A DNA stretch of 64,000 nt, taken from the NCBI GenBank assembly GCA_024709505.1, contig JANJWP010000014.1, positions 1-64,000 of the forward strand, given 5' to 3'. The notes beneath the pieces were generated by a model. The model was not told the DNA's origin. It made no database searches and was given only the letters and a program-made list of their open reading frames with translations. Shown here piece after piece: positions 55,937-64,000 of the stretch. This DNA is from Candidatus Altimarinota bacterium. GTDB lineage: Bacteria; Patescibacteriota; Gracilibacteria; BD1-5; UBA2023. Numbering within the stretch: the first letter of the stretch is position 1; each line of letters opens with the position of its first letter. Both the position numbers and the translations under genes were made by a program.

Positions 55937-57349
55937 TTATGGCGTTTCCTCACCGTCAAAAAGCGATCGCAACGTTTTTACCCAGCTGGTACGCCGGTTT
56001 TCCGCGTCGGTTTTCGGGGAGTGGAGGCTTTTTTGGTGTGCCGGTCACGAAACGATTTCGTCCGGAGCGGCCGTTGCCACGCGGTTGCGGCCGTCCTTTT
56101 TCGCCCGGTAGAGAAGGGCGTCGGCCCGAGCGATGGCTTCTTCGATCCGCTCCGATTCGCCGCGGGAGTCGGAAACCCCGAAGCTCGCGGTAACGGAGAA
56201 ACGTTCTTTGGCCGTCTGAACGGAAATGGTTTCCATGGCTTTTCGAAGCATCTCGGCAAGCGCCTTGGCTCCGGAATTTCCCGGGGATTGGCAATAAATG
56301 ACGAACTCTTCGCCCCCAAACCGCGCGGGAACGACGTCCTTCCTGTTTCCGACGATTTCGCGGATTTTCGCCGAAACGGTCTTGAGGGTATCGTCCCCGG
56401 CGTCGTGACCGTAGCGGTCGTTGATGGATTTGAAGTGGTCTAGGTCGAGCGTGATGATCGAGAAATTCGATGCGGGGTATTGTTTTCGGAGCGTCGTGAC
56501 CGTTTCGAAAAATCCCCGGCGGTTCAAAATCCCCGTGAGCGGGTCTTCGCACGCGAGCCGTTTGTGCTCTTCCATGAGAAGGATGCCCTGAACCTGTTCG
56601 AGTCGGGCTTTGAATGCTCGGACGACCTTTCGAACCTGTTCGTGAGGATCGGTTTGACGTTCCCGTCCCGGCTTGGGACGGGGAAGTTCGACGTACCCGA
56701 TGGTGACGTCCACCTTGCGGTCCTTTGCCCCTCAAATGACGGCGTCGCGGATCGTTATGGGATAGTAGTCCCGATCTTTGTCGCTTCGGGGGAATTCGTC
56801 GGGATGGATTTTGTACCGATCTTCGATTTTTCCTCCCATTCCCGAATTTTCGAATCCGGACATGAGGTACGCCGAAAGCGCGTGTCGGAAAATTTCGCCC
56901 AAATCGTTGATTTGCGGATTGCGTCGGAACGCCTCCGATTCGACCACGAGATGTTCGCGCATTTGGTGGAAATGGAGCTTCGTTCCGGGTCAGAGCTTTT
57001 GTGGCAGGCGCTCCAACATGTATTCGAAGAGTTCCGGAATCGATTCGATGCGGTCGATATCGGTCAGCACCTCTTCGATGCAACGTTCGCTCCGCACGAT
57101 TTCCTCCAACGCATAGCGGGAAGACCGTTCAAGTTCCGCCATGGCGCGCATCCGAACGATTTCGGCAACGAGTTCCGCTGGAGTCTTGTCGGCCAATCCT
57201 TCGGATGATTCGGAGACTCCCTTGAGCGAACCGCCAAGGCGCGGTCTTTCGCGGACCTGTCTGCGGACGGTGGCGGTTTTGGCCGTTTTTTGACCGGAAG
57301 GCGTTCCGGAGTCGGGAACTTCCGAACCTCCGCGGGAGAGTTCTGACAT
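55937..57349 (-). CDS. GGDEF-domain diguanylate cyclase
   Basis: 470 residues, soluble. N-terminal 110 residues are disordered then coiled coil (LVAEIVRMRAMAELERSSRY); a middle GAF- or PAS-sized region of about 130 residues has no clear name (a TGA Gly in PQKLGPGTK and another in AVIGGAK). The GGDEF domain begins at LACEDPLTGILNRRGFF and has DLDHFKSINDRYGHDAGDD and the active site FGGEEFV. A third TGA precedes a 37-residue tail ending at TAA. A start at 57379 is also in frame. Makes c-di-GMP from two GTP; no EAL domain attached. Confidence 0.9.
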
Positions 57350-57529
57350 TGGAAGGAAAAAATGAGGTACCATTTTCATCGTATCACAAGGTTTTCTTCG
57401 TGTAAAAAAAGCGGTTGCCGAGCGGTTTTTCCAGGCTTCCCGCCTTGATTTTTCGCTGGCGAAGGGTAGGCTTCGGGGGTATTTTCAAGCTCCGGACCTA
57501 CCTTTTTCCATCCACTTCCCCGTTTTCCC

Positions 57530-58297
57530 ATGAAATTCGTCTCCTGGAACGTCAACGGCATCCGCGCGTGCGTGTCGAAAGGGTTTCTCGATTACCTTTC
57601 GGTTGAAAACCCCGACGTCGTCGGATTGCAGGAAGTAAAGGCCAAAGAAGATCAAAACCCCGTTCCTCTCGAGCTTTCCGCCATGGGATACCATGTCTTT
57701 TGGCACGCCGCGGAACGTCCGGGGTATTCCGGAACCGCCGTCCTCACCAAGATTCCTCCGATTTCCGTGACCTATGGGATGGGCGGAATCATCCATGACG
57801 ACGACGAAGGTCGCGTCACCACCGTGGAATTCGAGGATTTTTATTTCGTGACGGTCTATACTCCCAATTCCAAGCGCGAACTCGAACGTCTCGAATACCG
57901 CCAGCTTTGGGACTCGTTTTTTTTCGACCATCTCAAAACCCTCGAAGAATCCAAACCCGTTATCGTCTGCGGCGATTTGAACGTGGCCCATAAGGAAATC
58001 GACCTTACGAATCCTCGTGCCAATCGTGGCAATGCCGGTTTTACCGACGAGGAGCGTTCGGGTTTTCAGAAATTCGCCGATGGGGGGTTCGTCGATACCT
58101 TCCGGCACTTTTATCCGGATTTGCCGGAGCAATACACTTGGTGGAGCAACTTCGCGAGATCCCGGGAACGAAATATCGGTTGGCGCATCGACTATTTCCT
58201 CGTTTCGTCCACGCTCGTCGAACGTCTCGAAAACGCGTTCATCCGGCAGGAAGTCATGGGCTCCGACCATTGTCCGGTGGGATTGACCATCCGTTAG
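57530..58297 (+). CDS. xth: Exodeoxyribonuclease III / AP endonuclease
   Basis: 255 residues, full-length ExoIII/APE1 family enzyme for base excision repair. Motifs in order: MKFVSWNVNGIRAC (Asn), LQEVKAKE (catalytic Glu), YTPNS, GDLNVAHKEIDL (Asp/Asn), WWSNFARSRERNIGWRIDYFL and SDHCPV (final His). Sits alone between the diguanylate cyclase (divergent) and the metal transporter. No TGA; stop TAG. Confidence 0.97.
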   Translation: MKFVSWNVNGIRACVSKGFLDYLSVENPDVVGLQEVKAKEDQNPVPLELSAMGYHVFWHAAERPGYSGTAVLTKIPPISVTYGMGGIIHDDDEGRVTTVEFEDFYFVTVYTPNSKRELERLEYRQLWDSFFFDHLKTLEESKPVIVCGDLNVAHKEIDLTNPRANRGNAGFTDEERSGFQKFADGGFVDTFRHFYPDLPEQYTWWSNFARSRERNIGWRIDYFLVSSTLVERLENAFIRQEVMGSDHCPVGLTIR

Positions 58298-58363
58298 GAT
58301 TTTGGCGTTTTCCGGGAGGTGAACGCTCCGTGGCCGCCCCCTTAAACCCTCTTTCTCCCGAAC

Positions 58364-59263
58364 ATGTCCAAAGAACGTCGGGCCATACTTGTCGCTTCTT
58401 CCGCCGCGGTAATCCTCGCTTGCGCGAAGGCCGCGGTGGGGATCGCGACCGGAAGCATGGCGGTTCTCGCGAGTGCCGCGGATTCGCTCCTCGACTTTTT
58501 CGTTTCGCTCGTGAACCTTTTTGCCATACGCAAAGCCGAATCGCCCGCGACGAAGGACTACCACTACGGATTCGGAAAGGTCGAAGGCCTTTGAGCCTTG
58601 TTCGAAGGAGTGGTGGTCGGTGCCTCCGGAATTGCCATCGGAGCGGTTTCGATCAGTCGCCTTTTGGAAGGAAAAGGACCGGAAACCCTCGGACCGTCGC
58701 TCTACGTGATGCTTTTTTCCCTCGCGGTGACGGGAGGGCTCGTTTGGTATCTGGCCCGGGTAGCGAAATCGACCGGCAGTTTGGTCGTCGCCGCCGACGC
58801 GCTCCACTACAAAACCGACCTCCTTTCGGGAGGGGCGGTGCTTTTCGGCGTGGCGATCATGCAAATGACGGGAATCCTCTCGATCGACGCATGGATATCG
58901 CTCGCGGTCTCAGCGTACATCGTGTATTCGGCGCTCGCCATCGTGGGCGAGGCCGTTTCCATGCTCATGGATCGAAGTCTTCCCGAGGAAGAAGTCGCCG
59001 CCATTCGGGAAATCATCGAGCGGGAAATCTCCCTTGGCAACGCCGATAGCTACCACCTTTTTAAAACCCGGAAATCCGGAAAGACCCGCCACGTCGAATT
59101 CCATTTGGTCTTTTATCCGGACATCCTTCTCTACGACGCCCATGAAGTTGCCGACCGCATCGAATGGGAAATCACCCGGCGGTTCGAGCATGCGGAAATC
59201 CTCATCCACCTCGATCCATATGACGATTCTTCGGTGAACGTCGCGAGGATGGAAAAATCCTAG
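58364..59263 (+). CDS. Cation diffusion facilitator metal transporter
   Basis: 299 residues. Exports divalent metals (Zn, Fe, Co or Mn) by proton antiport. Six membrane segments; metal site residues in ASAADSLLDFF (TM2, DxxxD) and LHYKTDLLSGG (TM5, HxxxD). The TM2-3 loop YHYGFGKVEGL-G-ALFEG contains a TGA Gly (58592-58594). C-terminal ferredoxin-like domain (DRSLPEEEVAAIREIIE ... HVEFHLVFYPD). FieF/MamM-like by motif; metal not certain. Stop TAG. Confidence 0.93.
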
Positions 59264-59288
59264 CGTTCGCTTTTTCTATCCGTCCGTC

Positions 59289-59331
59289 TTGATTGTGAAG
59301 GCGGAAACGGTAAAATGCGACTAAATTAGTC
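59289..59331 (+). promoter_or_regulatory. Promoter of sufC with palindromic operator
   Basis: TTGATT (59289-59294), 16 bases, TAAAAT (59311-59316). A perfect 13-bp palindrome GACTAA-A-TTAGTC (59319-59331) covers the expected start site; a site for an iron-sulfur or iron-responsive repressor is likely. Confidence 0.65.
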
Positions 59332-59347
59332 ACTATTTATTTTTTTC

Positions 59348-60094
59348 GTGTTCCATATCCAAAACCTGAGCGTTGAGGCTGAGGGGAAGAGGATTCTCGA
59401 ATCCGTGAATCTCGAACTTCCTTCCGGAGAGGTGTGCTACCTCTTAGGAAAGAACGGCTCGGGAAAATCCTCGCTCTCGCTTGCCATAGCCGGACATCCG
59501 AAATATTCGGTCGTCCAAGGGGAGTTTTTCCTCGATGACGAACCGATTTCCGGACTTGCTCCGGAGGACCGGAGCGCGAAAGGGATTTTTCTCTCCCTGC
59601 AAAACGTCCCCGAAATAAAGGGCGTAAAGCTTTTCGAATACTTGCGTTCGGTCGTCAATGCCAAAATCCGGCGCGAAGGCCCTTCGACGAAACCGCTCTC
59701 TCCCTTTTTAGCCAAACGCCTCTTCCAAAAGGAGGCGTTGGTTCTCGGAATTCCGGAGACGTTTCTCGACCGGGAACTGAACGTCGGGTTTTCGGGAGGA
59801 GAAAAACGTCGGATTGAACTCCTGCAGATGCGGCTTTTGAATCCCAAGCTCGTCATTCTTGATGAAATCGATTCATGACTCGACGTTGACGCGTTCCGAA
59901 TGGTTGCCTCGATGCTCGCTTCGCTCCGGTCGCCGGACCGGACGTTCCTCATCGTGACGCATAATTTCTCTCTCGTCGAAGAATTGCCCCCCGACCGGGT
60001 GTTCGTCATGGAGAGTGGGCGGATCGTCCGAACCGGAGGACGGGAAATCGTCGGCGAAATAGCGAAATCCGGTTTCGGCCCGCCTTCGCAATAA
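59348..60094 (+). CDS. sufC: Fe-S cluster assembly ATPase SufC
   Basis: 248 residues, GTG start. ABC-type ATPase of the SufBCD scaffold. Walker A LLGKNGSGKSSLSLAIAG, signature NVGFSGGEKRRIELLQM, Walker B LVILDEIDS-G-LDVDAF; the Gly after DEIDS is TGA (59876-59878), exactly at the conserved DSGLD position. His switch IVTHNF. Length and order are typical. Stop TAA. Start of the suf locus. Confidence 0.97.
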
Positions 60095-60119
60095 AAAAGT
60101 CCGCGCATGGGGCGCGGAC
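60092..60119 (-). terminator. Terminator of the gene at 60149
   Basis: GTCCGCGC/GCGCGGAC hairpin with TTTTTTAT on the minus strand, just past sufC. Confidence 0.75.
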
Positions 60120-60148
60120 GGGTTTTGCCGGTCGCTCAAATCCTTTCG

Positions 60149-60547
60149 CTACGAATCTTTGAGACCTTGCGGGGCCTTGCGGCGGGCCGCAAATTCCGCA
60201 TTGGCAAGTTCGATGGTCCGGCGGCGTATCGTTTCCGCTTCGGCTTCTTCGGCTTCCAGGCGTTTCCGCCGCGCCTCCCGCTCCCGCGATTCCCGCAACG
60301 CCGCCTCCCGCTCCCGCTTAATTCGTTCGCGTTCGGATCGTCTCCAAGCGAGATAGGAGCGGATGGCGAACGAAATGGGCGGCTCAAGGAGGACGATGGC
60401 GATGGCGGAGAGCGAAATGAGCACCCCATCGGAATCCCATCTTCCGAGAACCTTCGCATCCCACCAATACAGGGGGAACGAGATTCCGGCAAGGATTAAA
60501 ATGGTTATGAAGAGCTTTCTTACCAAACTTCGTTCATCCTTCGACAT
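60149..60547 (-). CDS. Membrane protein with charged coiled coil inside the suf locus
   Basis: 132 residues. Two membrane segments (LFITILILAGISFPLYWW, LISLSAIAIVLLEPPISFAI) and a strongly charged C-terminal helix (SERERIKREREAALRESRER). Canonical Shine-Dalgarno AAGGAGG before ATG. It lies antiparallel between sufC and sufB, and its promoter faces that of sufB over a shared AT-rich TATAAT/TATAGA region (60578-60588). No TGA; stop TAG. Function unknown. Confidence 0.7.
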   Translation of the reverse strand: MSKDERSLVRKLFITILILAGISFPLYWWDAKVLGRWDSDGVLISLSAIAIVLLEPPISFAIRSYLAWRRSERERIKREREAALRESREREARRKRLEAEEAEAETIRRRTIELANAEFAARRKAPQGLKDS

Positions 60548-60580
60548 GGTTCCTCCTTTTCTTCATTGAAGCTAAAAATC

Positions 60581-60586
60581 TATAAT
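60581..60586 (+). promoter_or_regulatory. -10 box of sufB
   Basis: TATAAT 21 bases before the sufB ATG; read backwards the same bases offer a -10 (ATTATAGA) to the divergent gene. No clear -35. Confidence 0.55.
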
Positions 60587-60607
60587 CATCGCATCAAAAA
60601 AGTCAAT

Positions 60608-62044
60608 ATGGAAAATCAAGCTCGCATCGCTTCCGGCGGGACTCCACCGAAACCCTTCGCCGAAATTTCGCGCGAACTTTTCGATGCCCGTGACGAGGTC
60701 GAATACGCGCACGTTTCGGTTCCCGGACTCTCGGAGGAAGTCGTCCGAAGAATTTCCGCTTCGCAAAACGAACCGGATTGGATGTTGTCGCTCCGGCTCA
60801 AGGCTCTTGATGTGTTTCGCTCCAAACCCCTTCCCGCATGGGGGCCCGATCTCTCCGGCTTGGACCTCGACTCCATCGCCTATTTTGCCAAGCCCGAGGG
60901 CGCCGGCGATAATAAGTCTTGGGACGACGTTCCCGATTCCATCAAAAAGACCTTCGACCGCCTCGGGATACCCGAAGCCGAAAAGCGCGTGCTCGCGGGC
61001 GTGGGCGCCCAATATGACAGCGAAGTCGTCTACCACTCGCTCAAAGAAGAGCTCGCCGAGAAGGGCGTAATTTTCGAGGACATGTCGGTCGCCATCCGCA
61101 ACCACGAAGAAATGGTCCGCAACCACTTCATGCGCGCGGTTCCGATTTCCGACCATAAGTTTGCCGCCCTCCATGCGGCGGTTTGGAGCGGGGGAACGTT
61201 CCTCTACGTCCCGAAAGGGGTCGTTATCGACGAACCGCTCCAGGCATACTTCCGTATGAACGTGAGATCTTGAGGGCAGTTCGAGCATACCCTCATCGTG
61301 CTCGAAGACGATGCCGTCGCGCACTATATCGAAGGTTGCAGCGCTCCGAAATACGGCACGTCAAGCCTCCATGCCGGATGCGTGGAAATCTTCGTCGGAA
61401 AGCGCGCCAAAATGCGCTATTCTTCAGTGGAGAACTGGTCGATTGACACCTATAATCTCAATACCAAACGCGCCATCGTCGAAGAAGACGGATTTATCGA
61501 ATGGGTGGGCGGACAGCTCGGCTCGGGAGTAACGATGCTCTATCCTTGTTCGGTGCTCAAGGGGGACCGGTCTTCGGCCAAGCACGTCGGCGTCGCCTTT
61601 GCGAACGCCGGACAGAATACCGATAACGGAGCGAAGGTCATTCACATCGGAAGGTCCACTTCCAGCGAAATCGTCTCGAAATCCCTCTCGAAGGGCGGCG
61701 GCATTTCCACGTACCGCGGACTTATCGACATTAAGAAATCGGCTTCCCATGCGGTTTCGCGTGCCGATTGCGACGGACTCATCCTCGATTCGATATCGAG
61801 AAGCGACGCCATTCCCGACATTCGCGTCGATGCCTCCGACGCGACCGTTGCGCAGGAGGCGACCGCGGGGAAGATTTCGGAAGAAGAACTTTTTTATCTC
61901 CGCTCCCGGTGACTCTCCGAAGACGATGCCAAGACCATGGTCGTAAACGGGTTTTTGGCGCCGGTCGTCAGCGAACTCCCCCTCGAATATGCGGCCGAAC
62001 TCAACGTGCTCATCGCCATGGAGCTCGAAGGCAATGCCGGGTAA
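60608..62044 (+). CDS. sufB: Fe-S cluster assembly protein SufB
   Basis: 478 residues, full-length scaffold subunit. Typical stretches: FDRLGIPEAEKRVLAGVGAQ, VVYHSLKEELAEKGVIF, GGTFLYVPKGV, VRSGGQFEHTLIV, CSAPKYGTSSLH (cluster-related Cys) and KGGGISTYRG. TGA codons fall on Gly in RSGGQFEH (61271-61273) and YLRSRGLSEDDA (61910-61912), both invariant. ATG 60608 is used; 60566 is in frame but would precede the -10 box. Stop TAA. Confidence 0.97.
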
Positions 62045-62124
62045 TCCGGAACCACCGATCTGAAAAATATTCGGCCGGCTTCAGGAATCGGCAATTCGCC
62101 CCTGGCCGTCGTAACTTCAACGAT

Positions 62125-62844
62125 ATGAAAACCGTAAAGCCCCGCATTCTCGATCTTCGAACCGCAAAATTCCCGTCAGATGGACCCGCCGTTACGGTAG
62201 GGGAGGGCGAGACGCTCGTCGTCATTGCCGTTCCTTCTCCGAAATCTTCGTCCATTTACCGGTTCCGTTTGGAATCCCGGTCGAAAATTTTCGTAAGAAG
62301 CCTTGTCTTTCCCTGAGCCTCGGCCGATTTTCAGATTTTTTTGGAAGGGGATTCTTCCGAAGCGGACATTCGTTCCGTCGCTATTTCCGATGCGCTTTCG
62401 CCGACTTCCTACGCCTCGAAAACGGTTTCTTCGGCATCGGGAACCCGCGCGGTTTCAAACGTGGCGGCATTCGCTCTTTCGGGTGCCGAGCTGTCGGTTT
62501 CGACTTCGGCCGAAATCGGTCCGGGCGTCGCTTCGGCATATGCCGAAGCCGTCCAGTCGAACGTGCTTTTCGGAAGTGCGGCGAAAGTTCGTGGGATTCC
62601 CGAATTGAAGATCGCTTCCGACGACGTCAAAGCCCGGCACGCCTGTTCGGTGGAACGTTTTTCCGAAGACCGGCTTTTTTACCTTCGTTCCCGCGGATTG
62701 TCCGCGCCGGAGGCCGTGGCTTCCTTGGTGTCGGCGAAAATTTCCGAAACTTTCTCCGGACTTCCCGACGGACTTCTTTCGTTCTCGGAAAATCTTTGCC
62801 AAAGCGCGATTTCGAATATCGTATCTCAAACCGTAACCGCCTAA
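62125..62844 (+). CDS. sufD: Fe-S cluster assembly protein SufD (short form)
   Basis: 239 residues, shorter than the usual 400 or more. The C-terminal half is clearly SufB/D-like: VSNVAAFALSGAELSVS, LKIASDDVKARHACSVERFSED and LFYLRSRGLSAPEAVASL. The N-terminal half keeps only a beta region starting MKTVKPRILDLRT. A TGA (62314-62316, Gly) is bridged. Reduced SufD proteins of this size occur in small-genome lineages. 80 bases after sufB, same direction; stop TAA. Confidence 0.88.
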
Positions 62845-62848
62845 GCGC

Positions 62849-64000
62849 ATGCGACATCCGACGAACCCCTTGAAAAAGGACTTCCCCATCTTCCGCAACC
62901 ACCCGGGATTGGCTTATCTTGACAATACCGCTTCGACGCAAAAGCCCGATGCCGTGATCGAAGGGGTGAAACGGTTCGTGGAATTTGATTACGCCAATAT
63001 CCATCGAGGCGCTTACGGGCTTTCGGAACGCTCGGAAATCCTCTACGAACGGTCGAAGGAAAAGGTCCGTGATCTCATTGGTGCGGCAACCTCGGCAGAA
63101 ATCGTCTACACCTACAATTCGACGTACGCGGCAAATATCCTCTCCCTTTCGCTCGCCCGTTCGGGGCGCTTGAAAAAGGGCGACCGGGTACTCGTTTCGA
63201 TTGCGGAACACCATGCCAACGTCGTTCCCTGGCTGGTTTTAAAAGAATGGTTCGGCGTCGAGGTCGATTATTTTGGAATGACTTCCGATTGTGAAATCGA
63301 TTTCGCCGATTTCGAATCAAAAATGACGCCCGACACGAAAGTCGTCGCTGTTACCGGAGCTTCCAACGTTACCGGAGCGGTTTTCGACGTCGTTTCCTTG
63401 GGAAAAAGGATTTCCGGAATGTGCGACCGGAACGGAGAAAAACCCCTCTTCGTCGTTGATGCGAGCCAATCGGTTCCGAATTATCGCGTTGACGTGAAGG
63501 AGATGCATGCCGACTTCCTCTTTTTTACGGCCCATAAGATGATGGCCGATACGGGCATGGGGGTACTGTATGGGCGAAAAGACCTTCTGAAAGTCCTCGA
63601 ACCGGCGCTTTCCGGAGGAGGCGCCATCAATTGGGTAAAAAAAGAAGCGTTCGCCCCCGCGGGATTGCCGTACCGTTTTGAGCCCGGAACCCCCAATATC
63701 ATCGGTGCGGTAAGCTTGCTTCATGCGTGCGAATACCTCGAATCAATTGGCGGATACGCCCGCATCGAAGAAGCCGAACGCCCCCTCATTTCGAGCGCGC
63801 TCGAACGTTTCGCGTCTTTGGGCGATTCCGTTCGGCTCGTCGGACCCATCGATCCGAATAAAAAAATCGGCATTTTTTCGTTCACCCTCAAGGGGGCCCA
63901 CGTTTCGGATTTGGCGGAACGTTTCGCCGACGCAAACGTCTGCGTCCGTGCCGGTTACCACTGTGCCGAACCGCTTGCGGCTGAACTCGGACTCGATGGA
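62849..64000 (+). CDS. sufS: Cysteine desulfurase SufS (3' partial)
   Basis: 384 codons to the window edge. PLP enzyme that supplies sulfur for Fe-S clusters. Visible: FPIFRNHPGLAYLDNTASTQKP at the start (given as positions, residues about 12-33), HRGAYGLSERSE, AEHHANVVPW, VVDASQSVPN, PLP-lysine in FFTAHKMMADTGMGVLYG, GTPNIIGAV and the catalytic Cys in VRAGYHCAEPL. No TGA in this part. Four bases after the sufD stop. Confidence 0.96.
   Translation, partial: MRHPTNPLKKDFPIFRNHPGLAYLDNTASTQKPDAVIEGVKRFVEFDYANIHRGAYGLSERSEILYERSKEKVRDLIGAATSAEIVYTYNSTYAANILSLSLARSGRLKKGDRVLVSIAEHHANVVPWLVLKEWFGVEVDYFGMTSDCEIDFADFESKMTPDTKVVAVTGASNVTGAVFDVVSLGKRISGMCDRNGEKPLFVVDASQSVPNYRVDVKEMHADFLFFTAHKMMADTGMGVLYGRKDLLKVLEPALSGGGAINWVKKEAFAPAGLPYRFEPGTPNIIGAVSLLHACEYLESIGGYARIEEAERPLISSALERFASLGDSVRLVGPIDPNKKIGIFSFTLKGAHVSDLAERFADANVCVRAGYHCAEPLAAELGLDG

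Noticed and set aside
54265-56193. 642-codon plus-strand frame opposite gatA
   Set aside because: gatA on the minus strand is full length with its catalytic triad; the plus frame is its shadow.

Overview
The window is a bacterial chromosome segment from a lineage that reads UGA as glycine (genetic code 25, known in Gracilibacteria/BD1-5 and Absconditabacteria/SR1). Two independent lines in the sequence show this. First, in-frame TGA falls on invariant glycines: GLGNPG of peptidyl-tRNA hydrolase (two TGA), DDFGTGYSS of an EAL domain, the SufC D-loop, SufB, Elp3, prolyl-tRNA synthetase and both glycines of a Walker A motif. Second, a tRNA-Gly with anticodon UCA lies at 50920-50998 beside an ordinary tRNA-Gly(GCC). 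All coding regions below are therefore merged across TGA, with TAA and TAG as the only stops. The GC-moderate core and small-genome gene style fit a Gracilibacterium; the genus cannot be told.

Chromosomal left arm (1-22.4 kb): aspS (partial), a small phasin-like gene, a CHASE2 nucleotide cyclase, pth, trhP, an RND efflux locus (pump, TetR regulator, very long adaptor), an M16-like peptidase, a CHASE-PAS-GGDEF-EAL protein, a Dps gene behind Fur/PerR-type boxes, a single-AAA Clp-like ATPase, an archaeal-type proS and two unknown membrane proteins.

Accessory region (22.4-49.6 kb): everything here is stacked on the 3' end of tRNA-Arg(GCG) at 49580-49657. A 14.5 kb, visibly more AT-rich island (22.9-37.4 kb) carries a large serine recombinase at its left edge, a second (tyrosine) recombinase, several unknown genes, an origin-like palindrome cluster, an ASCH protein, a lipoprotein, a Type II restriction-modification pair, and a two-gene module of a DGQHR-domain protein with an OLD-like ATPase/TOPRIM protein. 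A second element (37.4-49.6 kb), bounded by 49-bp direct repeats of the tRNA, is a filamentous phage (inovirus) prophage: integrase, Zot/pI, pVI-like, pIII-like, pVIII-like coat, small coat-like proteins, a pV-position protein, a Rep_trans-type initiator and a candidate origin, in the Ff-like order. Its genes also use TGA for glycine, so the phage is adapted to the recoded host.

Right arm (49.7-64 kb): tRNA-Gly pair, elp3, gatA, a diguanylate cyclase, exonuclease III, a CDF metal transporter and the suf Fe-S operon (sufC, sufB, sufD, sufS), interrupted by one divergent membrane-protein gene. The c-di-GMP proteins, cyclase, efflux locus and iron genes suggest a cell with real regulatory capacity. 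Several promoters place the -10 box 6-10 bases before the start codon, pointing to leaderless or near-leaderless mRNAs.
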